Assembly: GCA_951812725.1 (NCBI GenBank)
Contig: OX638330.1
Span: 558,001-622,000 of the forward strand
Source of the DNA: an uncultured Caldilineaceae bacterium
GTDB lineage: Bacteria > Chloroflexota > Anaerolineae > Caldilineales > Caldilineaceae
Length of the DNA stretch: 64,000 nucleotides
Direction of reading: 5' to 3'
How positions within the stretch are numbered: position 1 is the first letter of the stretch; each line of letters begins with the position of its first letter. The position numbers and the translations under genes are program-made. This document shows positions 16,715 to 24,900 of the stretch, piece after piece. The notes beneath the pieces were generated by a model that made no database searches, was not told where the DNA came from, and was given only the letters and a program-made list of their open reading frames with translations.

Positions 16715-17225
16715 CGGCGTTGTAGAGGTGGAGGATTTTCTTTGATTCTTCGTCGAGGACCGGCCAGTCGCTGGAAGCGGGGAGGTGGTCGGTGTCCTGG
16801 GTTGATTGTAGTTCGCGGCGTTGGAGTTCGGAGGTGGTGGCATAGAGGACGCGAAGGGAAGGGAGAAGCTGGCGGGCTTCCTCTTTGGTGAGGTTTTTCA
16901 AGTCGGCGATGTCAAGGGCGGCGGCGACGGCTTGGAGGATTGTGTTGTTTTGACGAATGCGTTGTTCGCGGGCTTCGGCTTCGCGGGCGACTTTTTCTTC
17001 GCGTTTGGCCTGGTCGTAGGCCATGGCGCGTTCTTTCCAGCGCCACTTGTGGTACTGCTGGCTGGTGGTGCTAGAGGGCTTACCACTACTGTTTGCCCAC
17101 TCGCGATAGGCAGCAGTCAGGGAGCGGGAAGGGCCTAAGTTAAGGAAGGCGTGGAAGCGGTCGTACCAGTCGGGTGGCTCGTCGGGCAGCTGGTGCCAAG
17201 GTTTGGTGGAGGAATCATCTGTCAT
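16683..17225 (-). CDS. Phage terminase small subunit-like protein
   Basis: 180 residues. The N-terminus (PWHQLPDEPPDWYDRFHAFL, then NLGPSRSLTAAYREW) and WRWKERAMAYDQAKREEK match the helix-turn-helix plus linker layout of small terminase subunits, which recognise the packaging site. A charged helical middle (REEKVAREAEAREQR) suggests oligomerisation. Its stop overlaps the start of the deleted large subunit, the normal terS-terL arrangement. The gene itself looks intact. A 10-bp-period GTCGAC array lies 46-95 bases upstream. Confidence 0.65.
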   Translation of the reverse strand: MTDDSSTKPWHQLPDEPPDWYDRFHAFLNLGPSRSLTAAYREWANSSGKPSSTTSQQYHKWRWKERAMAYDQAKREEKVAREAEAREQRIRQNNTILQAVAAALDIADLKNLTKEEARQLLPSLRVLYATTSELQRRELQSTQDTDHLPASSDWPVLDEESKKILHLYNADEEQTKKTYT

Positions 17226-17270
17226 AACCTAATTATAGCACATATGATCGGGCCTTTCAAGGGGGTTGCG

Positions 17271-17320
17271 AAAAGTCGACCCAAGTCGACCCAAGTCGAC
17301 CTAAGTCGACGCAAGTCGAC
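17271..17320. promoter_or_regulatory. Five-copy 10-bp GTCGAC iteron-like array
   Basis: Five consecutive copies of NNAAGTCGAC, exactly 10 bp apart, with the palindromic core GTCGAC in each. One helical turn per copy places all cores on the same DNA face, as in operator or replication-iteron arrays. The array lies upstream of the leftward terminase small-subunit gene. It could bind a regulator or the terminase itself; no known motif is claimed. Confidence 0.6.
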
Positions 17321-17479
17321 GGGTTTTCTTTTTTTTGGGAGGATTTCGTGGTGTGTTGTTGGGTCTGTTGGGTGGGTTCTTGGGGGTTGAAGATGCTGGG
17401 CCGGGCCATGCTGAGAGCTTGGTGCTGGGTTCGGTGGTAGGGAGATGTTGTTTTCGGGTTGGAATTGGGTTGGCATGGA

Positions 17480-17660
17480 GAACGTGTTTGCTGGGTAAGT
17501 GGCTGACTGTTTTGGTGCCATCAAGCGCTGCCAGCGCGATACAGGACCTGAAGGTTCTCGTGTGTCTGTGTCGTTTCTTGCCGTTGGACTGGCTCAAAAT
17601 GAGCTTGGTGATCTGCTCCATTATACACTATAGTTCGTGGTCCAGTTTATGGGGCCTATT
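17480..17660 (-). pseudogene. IS3-family transposase OrfA fragment with left end
   Basis: On the minus strand, from 17621, the frame reads KKRHRHTRTFRSCIALAALD, then GTKTVSHLPSKHVLHANPIP and KQHL. This follows the IS3/IS150 OrfA pattern (KRRxYTxEFKxxxALEALxGxKTxxELAxKxxVHPxQIxxWKxQLL). Just upstream, GGTCCAGTTTATGGGGCC at 17639-17656 resembles an IS3-type terminal repeat. The rest of OrfA and all of OrfB are absent. Confidence 0.65.
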
Positions 17661-18130
17661 TCAACCTTGGGAAGGGCCGGAGGACAAGTGTCGACGTTTC
17701 ATCAACGGAGTCAAGCCCATGGGGATGGCACCCGAACGGGGTGTCCCTACCGAGCTGAATGAAATGTAATGTCAACGAGCCCTGGTGATAAGGCGCCCAG
17801 ATGGTTGAAATTGAGGAACGTGCATTTGCTCCCGGCTGGGCAAGACATTCGCCTCGGCGAGGAACTGCTATTTGCTGCCGCGAGGCAGTGTTTTGGTGCG
17901 GAGTCAGTTCCGAAACCGATCTCTTAGACTGATCCAGGCGACAGATCCAAGAATGATAAGGATCATCCATACTCCGCAAAGATCAACCACGGGTTCGCAA
18001 CAAAGGATTAGCCAGTCTCGCATGATATTGAATGCTCAGAGGTTTTCCGGGTAGGCGGCGGTCACAGGGCGTGACATTTTCTTGATCTGCGGGTGGGGCG
18101 ATTCATGGCGGTGTACTGGGTTGGGCGTTG
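17661..18130. other. Intergenic, no gene supported
   Basis: Short frames on both strands lack ribosome-binding sites and family motifs. I see no RNA gene or clear hairpin terminator. Confidence 0.5.
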
Positions 18131-18556
18131 TTAGTCGAGTTCGGTGCAGAGGGTATGTGCGGCTCTGAGCCATGAATGCATACTCCACCTGGCGTTTTCG
18201 TCCCCGAGTGGGACTTCTTGTTCAGCGACTTGGGCCATTAGGATGCCGGTGATCCACCAGTACGCCACTGCTTTTTCACCAGGGGTGTAGTTTTCCACCT
18301 CGGCCGAATACTCCACTTCCTGTTCCATACAAGCCACGATTTTCAGAACAGCGTCTGCATACTGGGCGGGTTCGAGAGCGTTGCCGTCCTGTCTTGCCAG
18401 GAAACTGGCGAAGTCGTACAGGCTCATTTGCAGCGGCTCTTGTTCAGCAGGTATGGGCGTGGGCGTTGGCACTGGGTTGGCGGGTATGGGATTGCAAGCG
18501 GTGAGCAAGAGGGCAGCGATTACTAGAACTATGATGCTTAGTGTCTGACGGAGCAC
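18131..18556 (-). CDS. Small lipoprotein, unknown function
   Basis: 141 residues from a GTG start with AAGGA eight bases upstream. A signal peptide ends in the lipobox LLLTAC, so the mature protein should begin with a lipid-modified Cys near residue 21. A Pro/Thr-rich linker (NPVPTPTPIPAEQEP) and a mostly helical, acidic domain follow. No family recognised. It is the most downstream of four small leftward envelope genes between two IS3-type fragments. Confidence 0.7.
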   Translation of the reverse strand: MLRQTLSIIVLVIAALLLTACNPIPANPVPTPTPIPAEQEPLQMSLYDFASFLARQDGNALEPAQYADAVLKIVACMEQEVEYSAEVENYTPGEKAVAYWWITGILMAQVAEQEVPLGDENARWSMHSWLRAAHTLCTELD

Positions 18557-18598
18557 AATGTTTTCCTTGAGCGTGAATAGTTGACCAGGGTCGGGTGG

Positions 18599-18922
18599 TC
18601 ACGGACTGCGGTTGTTGTATTGGTCCAGTAGCGGCGGCGGGTCGAAGAATAGGATGTCGCGTGCCCAGTTGCCGCTCGTCTGTGGGAATGAGGGCTGACC
18701 TTCGGGGGCTGGCCATCTGTGCCACCAGACGGCGATTTCGGGGGCTGGCTCGGTTTGCCTGTAGGGGCAGGCGGTTACATTCTCGTCAACGTTATACGGG
18801 CAGGGGAAGAGGATCGGCTCTGCATTGAAGAAAAGGAGATAGGTGGAGGTCCTTTGCCCCATGATCCAACCGAGGGCGAGGCCGAGTAGTATTGTTGCCA
18901 ACAGGATGCTTTGTTTTTGCAT
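18599..18922 (-). CDS. Small membrane-anchored protein, PCPY family member 1
   Basis: 107 residues. One N-terminal hydrophobic segment (ILLATILLGLALGWIMG) is followed by FFNAEPILFPCPYN and a second Cys-containing CPY motif, then a Pro/Trp-rich tail. The EPxxxPCPY motif is shared with the neighbouring gene at 18947, so the two are paralogues. The cysteines would face outside. Function unknown. Confidence 0.6.
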   Translation of the reverse strand: MQKQSILLATILLGLALGWIMGQRTSTYLLFFNAEPILFPCPYNVDENVTACPYRQTEPAPEIAVWWHRWPAPEGQPSFPQTSGNWARDILFFDPPPLLDQYNNRSP

Positions 18923-18946
18923 TGCGTGTGTGGGAAGGGCAGTGGG

Positions 18947-19198
18947 TCAACTAAAGAACAAGACTGGTTGTTCTGGTTCGGGTAGGTTAGGGTCGTAAAT
19001 GCATAGTCCTTCGATGTCTGCGTATGGGCAGGGGTAGATAAGCGGTTCAACAGTAGCGAACCAAAGGAAGTTGAATAGGAAGGCTGCTACGAAGCCGATG
19101 CCTATGCAAATGATTAGCCACGTCAGCAATGCTGTCATGCTGGGTAGGCCACGTCTTGGCATGTGAATTGTCTGAGGCGAAACTTGCGGCATCCGCAT
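18947..19198 (-). CDS. Small membrane-anchored protein, PCPY family member 2
   Basis: 83 residues from the ATG at 19198, chosen because AGGAG lies five to six bases upstream. One transmembrane segment (LLTWLIICIGIGFVAAFLF) is followed by VEPLIYPCPYADIEGLCIYD, the same EPxxxPCPY motif as the gene at 18599. Probably an envelope protein of the same small family. Function unknown. Confidence 0.62.
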   Translation of the reverse strand: MRMPQVSPQTIHMPRRGLPSMTALLTWLIICIGIGFVAAFLFNFLWFATVEPLIYPCPYADIEGLCIYDPNLPEPEQPVLFFS

Positions 19199-19327
19199 GT
19201 TGCTCTCCTGAGTGTGTGCGGGCGTTGAGGACTGTATCACGGCACGAGATGGGGAGCCAAGTGTTGAGAATCTGCGAGATTGGGTAAGCCGTCACGGGAT
19301 GTGGCGGTTCTGTTGTATAGGGAGGGG

Positions 19328-19549
19328 CTAGAAGAACAGGGAAGCTATTCCGACCAGGAGTATGACTGCAAATGCAATCAGGAGGTATCCGACCCATAGG
19401 TAGATTCCGATGACTATGAGGTTCCAGAGCCAGATAGGGAGTGGGATGGGTTTGGTGGTGAAGTCCTTAAAGAGGCTCTTGATGGTTGTTTTGGGTTGAG
19501 GGTGTTGGTCTTGTTGGTCTTGTTTGGGTTGAAAATTGTAAGGGAACAT
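19328..19549 (-). CDS. Small membrane protein, unknown function
   Basis: 73 residues. A polar Gln/Lys-rich N-terminus precedes a long hydrophobic stretch (about residues 38-72), enough for one or two membrane passes. No family recognised. First of the four small leftward genes at 19549-18131. No strong ribosome-binding site is seen, so the start is uncertain. Confidence 0.5.
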   Translation of the reverse strand: MFPYNFQPKQDQQDQHPQPKTTIKSLFKDFTTKPIPLPIWLWNLIVIGIYLWVGYLLIAFAVILLVGIASLFF

Positions 19550-19559
19550 TCGGGTTGTC

Positions 19560-19710
19560 TTGGTGATTACTCAGGGGGTGGGCAGGGATCGTTTTCCGGC
19601 GGTTGCCGTGTGCTGCTGTCGTTTCCTGACCGCTGAACTGGCTTTTCACGTGCCTGACGATTGTGCTCTATTATATACCATAGGTCGTGGCCCAGTCTTT
19701 GGGGCCAAGC
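19560..19710 (-). pseudogene. Second IS3-type left-end fragment
   Basis: GGCCCAGTCTTTGGGGCC at 19689-19706, the flanking CTCTATTATATACCATAG, and the following bases on the minus strand (GTCAGGAAACGACAGCAGCA) parallel the IS3-type fragment at 17480-17660. The OrfA reading frame is no longer intact. The two fragments have the same orientation and bracket the four small envelope genes. Confidence 0.55.
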
Positions 19711-19777
19711 TCACTGATCCGGTTGTTAGAGTGGAGTAACCTAAGTATGCGTCCAGGACAGGAAGGAGAAAACTCCC

Positions 19778-19906
19778 ATGATTAACCTCAACAGAAGAGA
19801 GCCGGACGACGGTAAACGATTCCTCTACGATTTCTTCACCTACATTGCTGGGGTATTGTATGTGCTGTTTGTGGGCTTTATGTATTACGCCCACTATTTT
19901 GGCTGA
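19778..19906 (+). CDS. 42-residue membrane miniprotein
   Basis: A short frame with GGAAGGAG eight to nine bases before its ATG. Residues 1-15 are charged (MINLNRREPDDGKRF). Residues about 18-41 are one aromatic-rich membrane segment (FFTYIAGVLYVLFVGFMYYA) ending HYFG. The strong ribosome-binding site and clean polarity support a real gene. It is alone on the plus strand between two IS-type ends. Function unknown. Confidence 0.5.
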   Translation: MINLNRREPDDGKRFLYDFFTYIAGVLYVLFVGFMYYAHYFG

Positions 19907-20015
19907 GAACAACATGCCCGAACGAAAAGAATCCTTCAGGCATCGGGAAGGGCCTGGAGAGCAGGGCCAGCAGTGCCGACCCTGGTGGTCTGCTGAGTTG
20001 GAAACTTGGGCTCGC

Positions 20016-20033
20016 GGTCCAGTTTTTGGGGCC
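20016..20033. repeat. IS3-type terminal repeat, isolated
   Basis: GGTCCAGTTTTTGGGGCC, followed by AAGCTCAC. The same string in degenerate form occurs at 17639, 19689 and 27440. It is the end sequence expected for an IS3-type element; no transposase is attached here. Confidence 0.5.
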
Positions 20034-20227
20034 AAGCTCACCGCTTACCATTTGGGGTCAGGCCCGTTTCTTGGGCCGGGCGGGTCGTTGCCTTGCTATA
20101 CAGTCTTGTCTGAAACAGCCGAATAGAGGACAGTCGTCCCGACCGAAACGATCTGGAGGCACAGGTGTTTTTGCGAGTGACTACATCTTTGCCTCCATTT
20201 TTGTGCGAAGTGGAAAGGCGGGGGAGG

Positions 20228-20488
20228 ATGGACTATCCTGCAGGGGAGAGAAGGGTTTTGGCTCAGGCTGCGGTGAGAATCGCGGCACTCATCGTGTTGA
20301 TACTTCTTATTGAATTTGGGATCGTTTCGAACAGATTCATATGGTTGGCTGTGCTTTATCTGATACCTATTGAAGTTATCTATGTTATCTCTGTTTTGAC
20401 GTCATTCAAGGTGCTCGATTCACTGAGGACGGCATGGGCGAAATGGATCGTCGTCCCTTTGTTCAGGTGGACTGGTAGAGGAGCTTGA
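20228..20488 (+). CDS. Small membrane protein overlapping integrase 3' end
   Basis: 86 residues from the ATG at 20228, preceded by GGAAAGG nine bases upstream. Two hydrophobic segments (AALIVLILLIEFG and WLAVLYLIPIEVIYVISVL) and a basic C-terminus. It overlaps the last 109 bases of the integrase frame on the opposite strand. One of the two is therefore likely not translated as drawn, and the integrase end is the more suspect. Function unknown. Confidence 0.5.
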   Translation: MDYPAGERRVLAQAAVRIAALIVLILLIEFGIVSNRFIWLAVLYLIPIEVIYVISVLTSFKVLDSLRTAWAKWIVVPLFRWTGRGA

Positions 20489-21294
20489 CTTTTCAGACTG
20501 GTCAGTTCCGTCCCCGCCCTCGCCAAGTCACGAGCCATGCCGATCCGCGGCGAATGCCCGCTGAACCCGTTCCCCAAACCAGCTATCCATGCTGCTTGTT
20601 TGATACGTCTCGAAATCTGGTTGGGGCGCAGCCCGATTGCGCGGTCAGAATCCGTTGCGCCGTTTTGGATCGTGTTGAGCGATTTCATCGTAAGGCGGGA
20701 AATGAAAGCGATTTCGCCTTCTCGCTCTGGGTCGGTCCTGGAACGTCTGATCATCAGCCGCCCTGGGCCGTCGGCCTGGACTTCGATATCCTCCCACTTG
20801 ACCGCCTCCGTTTCTGAGACCCGTAACATGGCGTCCGGCATCAGGCAGATCATGGCGATATCAGCCTTTCCACGGCTCTTTGCCGCTCCTACTACTCTCC
20901 CAACTGCCCCCCCACGACGAGGTCTGCAGGTGGTTGCACGTATCTCCGCTAACAATTCTGAAGTGAGCGCTTCTGCTTGCCGCTGTAGTTTTCGGGACCG
21001 GCGGGTTGCGCTCTTTATCCCTCTTCTGACATCGGAGTTGTCGCAAGGATTGTTCAACCCGACGGCCCTGTGAATGTGCGCGATGGCAGCAGCCGCAGAG
21101 TGTAGTGTGGCCGGTCTGCGGCCAAGTTCAACGCTGCGATCAGAGATGTAAGCGGCAACTTGTGGGGGGTCAACTGGGAGTGCGGGAATGCCCATTTTCT
21201 GCGCCCAATCCGAAGAGAGTCGCCACTGGCCGAGATAGTTCTTCCTCGTAATTCCGGCCAGTCTGTTTTCGATATCTCCACACAGAGCTTCCAT
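20380..21294 (-). pseudogene. Tyrosine recombinase/integrase missing its catalytic end
   Basis: 304 residues. The core-binding domain (TRKNYLGQWRLSSDWAQKMG, AAYISDRSVELGRRPATLHS) and catalytic domain are clear. The first Arg is in DAMLRVSETEAVKWEDIEV and the HxxR box is GHSPRIGMARDLARAG. After that box the usual GRWKSxxMxxxYT segment with the catalytic tyrosine is absent and is replaced by unrelated residues to a stop. A frameshift or truncation near 20510 explains this. It is the likely integrase of the decayed island to its left. Confidence 0.75.
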
Positions 21295-21993
21295 AACCTC
21301 TTCAAGCTGTCGGTTGGGTCCGAACTGGGTGGCAGAAGGCTTCTGCTACCTACACGCGGTAGGAATCCCCTTCAGAACAACTCCCATGTCTCCCGCGTCG
21401 TGCACGAATGAGTGGACGCACAGTTCTCTCTGCGCGGGCTTGCAGAACGCAGCCAGCGTTTTGACCAACTCTGCTGTCGATCCCCATTAGCTGATTGCAC
21501 CAGCCAGGAAGCCTTCTCAGCACATGATCATGCGGGACGGCCTTTTTGCGCGCTTGTGGTGAAGTCAGCCCACCTCAAGAGGCTAAGACGTGAATAACTT
21601 CACTTTTGCATGCTTTGACGGTGATTGTTGAGGAGGCAGGCGGGAAAAGCAGAGTCGGAGCGACCGACTCCAGGACTACTATCGTGCTGACAGAGTTTCG
21701 GTGTTCCTGTGCCAATGCGCTGGTTGGACGTGAAGCATGGTTCTGCGCATTTGTGGGCACATTTGCCGGCCTCGGCCAATTCTTACAAGAAATCACAGGC
21801 TTGGATCGCATTTCCTAACAAATATCTTATATTAGTTTGCTAGAGTATAGGAGAGTTCATCTTTTTTGGGGAAGTTCGGGTTCGGTGATTGCTCGACGAC
21901 AGCCCAGAAGAGAGACGCCGGCCCTATTGATCCGGTGGCCGATATAATCCCCACTTCATTTAACGCGCCATACACGTTCGGGAGGCAGAACCG
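21295..21993. other. Intergenic, upstream of giant LRR gene
   Basis: No gene I can support. A 70-residue frame at 21606-21818 has no ribosome-binding site. 21815-21865 is AT-rich (ATATCTTATATTAG) in an otherwise GC-rich region and could hold the promoter of the gene at 21994, which has GGGAGG before its ATG. Confidence 0.45.
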
Positions 21994-24900
21994 ATGTTTC
22001 ATCCACGGAACATTTCTACAGTCCTGCGCGGCTCCGGCGGCTGGCTGGCGGCTGCTCTCCTGGCGACTGCTGCCGTCCTGATATACGCGAATCTGGTATG
22101 GGCCCAACAGACTTCGACGGAAGCCGCGGTCCCTGCGCCCTCGCTGACCGCCGAGGTCGACAATGGTACGGTCGAGTTGAACTGGACAGCGGTGGCCGGC
22201 GCGGAACGCTATGAGCTGTGGGTCTGGACCAGTGCCGATGGCTGGCAGCAGATCGGCGAAGACAACCTGACTGACACGACCTACAGTCATACCGGACTCA
22301 CGGCGGGCACGACCTACTACTACACGGTGCGTGCGGTGAACGCCGATGGCGTGACCGGCCCCTGGTCGGAAAATGCGTCTGCTACCGTGACGACCGGGCA
22401 GACCCCAACGCCAACGCAGACACCCACTTCGACCGCAATGCCGTTGATTTCTACGACACCCACTTCGACCGCAATGCCGTTGATTTCTACGACACCTACG
22501 CCGACCGCAGTGCCGTTGATTTCTACGACACCTACGCCGACCGCAGTGCCGTTAATTTCTACGACACCTACGCCGACCGCAGTGCCGTTGATTTCTACGA
22601 CACCTACGCCGACCGCAGTGCCGTTGATTTCTACGACACCTACGCCGACCGCAGTGCCGTTGATTTCTACGACACCTACGCCGACCGCAGTGCCGTTGAT
22701 TTCTACGACACCTACGCCGACCACAGTGCCGTTGATTTCTACGACACCTACGCCGACCGCAGTGCCGTTGATTTCTACGACACCTACGCCGACCACAATG
22801 CCGTTAATTTCTACGACACCTACGCCCACACCATCGCCGACGGCCGCAGCCGCGCTGTCCGCGCCTGTCCTGTCGGCACGGGTTACGGCCGCGGATACGA
22901 TTGACCTCAGCTGGGGTGTCGTGGCAGACACGGCGCGCTACGAACTGTTTTCGTGGTGGAACGCCGACACCGGCTGGCAGCAGCTCGACGACGGCAACCT
23001 GACTGACACGACCTACAGCCATACCGGACTCACGGCGGGCACGACCTACTACTACACGGTACGTACGGTGAACGCCGCCGGTGAGACCGGCCCCTGGTCG
23101 GACTATGCGTCTGCTACCGTAACGACCGGGCAGACGCCAATGCCAACGCCGACACCAACGCCGACCGCAATGCCGTTGATTTCTACGACACCAACGCCGA
23201 CCGCAATGCCGATGATTTCTACGACACCTACGCCCACACCAACTGTGACGCCGACCGCAGTGCCGATGATTTCTACGACACCCACTTCGACCGCAGTGCC
23301 GTTGATTTCTACGACACCAACGCCGACCGCAATGCTGTTGATTTCTACGACACCTACGCCGACCGCAGTGCCGTTGATTTCTACGACACCTACGCCCACA
23401 CCATCGGCGACGGCCGCAGCCGCGCTGTCGGCGCCTGTTCTGGCGGCGCAGGTTACGGTCGCGGATACGATTGACCTCAGCTGGGGTGTCGTGGCAGACA
23501 CGGCGCGCTACGAACTGTTTACGTGGTGGAACGCCGACACCGGCTGGCAGCAGATCGGCGGAGACAACCTGACTGACACGACCTACAGCCATACCGGACT
23601 GACGGCGGGCACCACCTACTACTACACGGTACGTGCGGTGAACGCCGCCGGTGAGACCGGCCTCTGGTCGGAATATGCGTCTGCTACCGCGACGACCGGG
23701 CAGACGCCAACGCCGACACCAACGCCGACCGCGATCAGCGCCATCACGGACAGGGAAGCCTTGGTCGCATTCTACAATGCCACGGATGGCGCCAACTGGT
23801 TGAAGAGCGACAATTGGCTGACCGACGCGCCGCTCTACGACTGGCACGGCGTTGAAACTGACAGGACAGGTCGGGTCGTTTCCCTGAATCTAGAAGCCAA
23901 TCAGTTGAGCGGAGCGATACCGCCAGTTCTGGGCAATCTCGCCAACCTGACACGGCTGTGGCTAATAGACAATGAGTTGAACGGAGCGATACCGCCAGAG
24001 CTGGGCAATCTAACCAGCCTGACAGAGCTGGGCCTCAACAACAACGATTTGAGCGGAACGATACCGCCAGAGCTGGGCCGCCTCTCAAACCTGACAGAGC
24101 TGCGGCTATACGGCAACCAGTTGAGCGGAACGATACCGTCAGAACTGGGCCGCCTCTCAAACTTGGAAGTCCTGGTCCTCGGCAATAACCAGTTGAGCGG
24201 AACGATACCGCCAGAACTGGGCCGCTTCTCCAACCTGGTAGGGCTGGCCCTCGGCAATAACCAGTTGAGCGGAACGATACCGCCAGAGCTGGGCCGCCTA
24301 TCCAACTTGATAGCCCTGTCGCTAGACCACAATCAGTTGAGCGGAACGATACCGCCAGAGCTGGGCCGCCTCACCAACCTGATAAGGCTGTGGCTAACCG
24401 ACAACAGGTTGAGTGGGGCGATACCGCCAGAGCTGGGCAATCTCACCAACCTGCGACAGCTGTGGCTAGACAGCAACCAGTTGAGCGGAACGATACAGTT
24501 AGAACTGGGCAATCTCACCAACCTGGTACAACTGGTACTAGGCGAGAACGGATTGACCGGGGCGATCCCGCCAGAGCTGGGCCGTCTCTCAAACCTAGAC
24601 TGGCTGGACCTCGGCCACAACCAGTTGAGCGGAACGATCCCGCCAGAACTGGGCCGCCTCTCAAACCTGGAAGTCCTGCGGCTCGGCAGGAACCAGTTGA
24701 GCGGAACGATACCGTCAGAACTGGGCCGCCTTTCCAACTTGACAGATCTGCGCCTCTACGACAATCAGTTGAGCGGAATGATACCGCCAGAGCTGGGCAA
24801 TCTCTCCAACCTGACAGAGCTGCACCTAGGCGGGAACGGATTGACCGGGGCGATCCCGCCAGAGTTGGGTCGCCTCTCCAACCTGACGACGCTGTCCCTC

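Noticed and set aside
17335..17769. 144-residue plus-strand frame
   Set aside because: It covers the GTCGAC array region and an IS3 fragment that reads on the other strand; no ribosome-binding site or family match.
21606..21818. 70-residue plus-strand frame upstream of the giant LRR gene
   Set aside because: Starts only at TTG, lacks a ribosome-binding site, and has no family motif.
22424..23402. CRISPR-like array from evenly spaced direct repeats
   Set aside because: The repeats are contiguous, in frame, and there are no unique spacers or cas genes.
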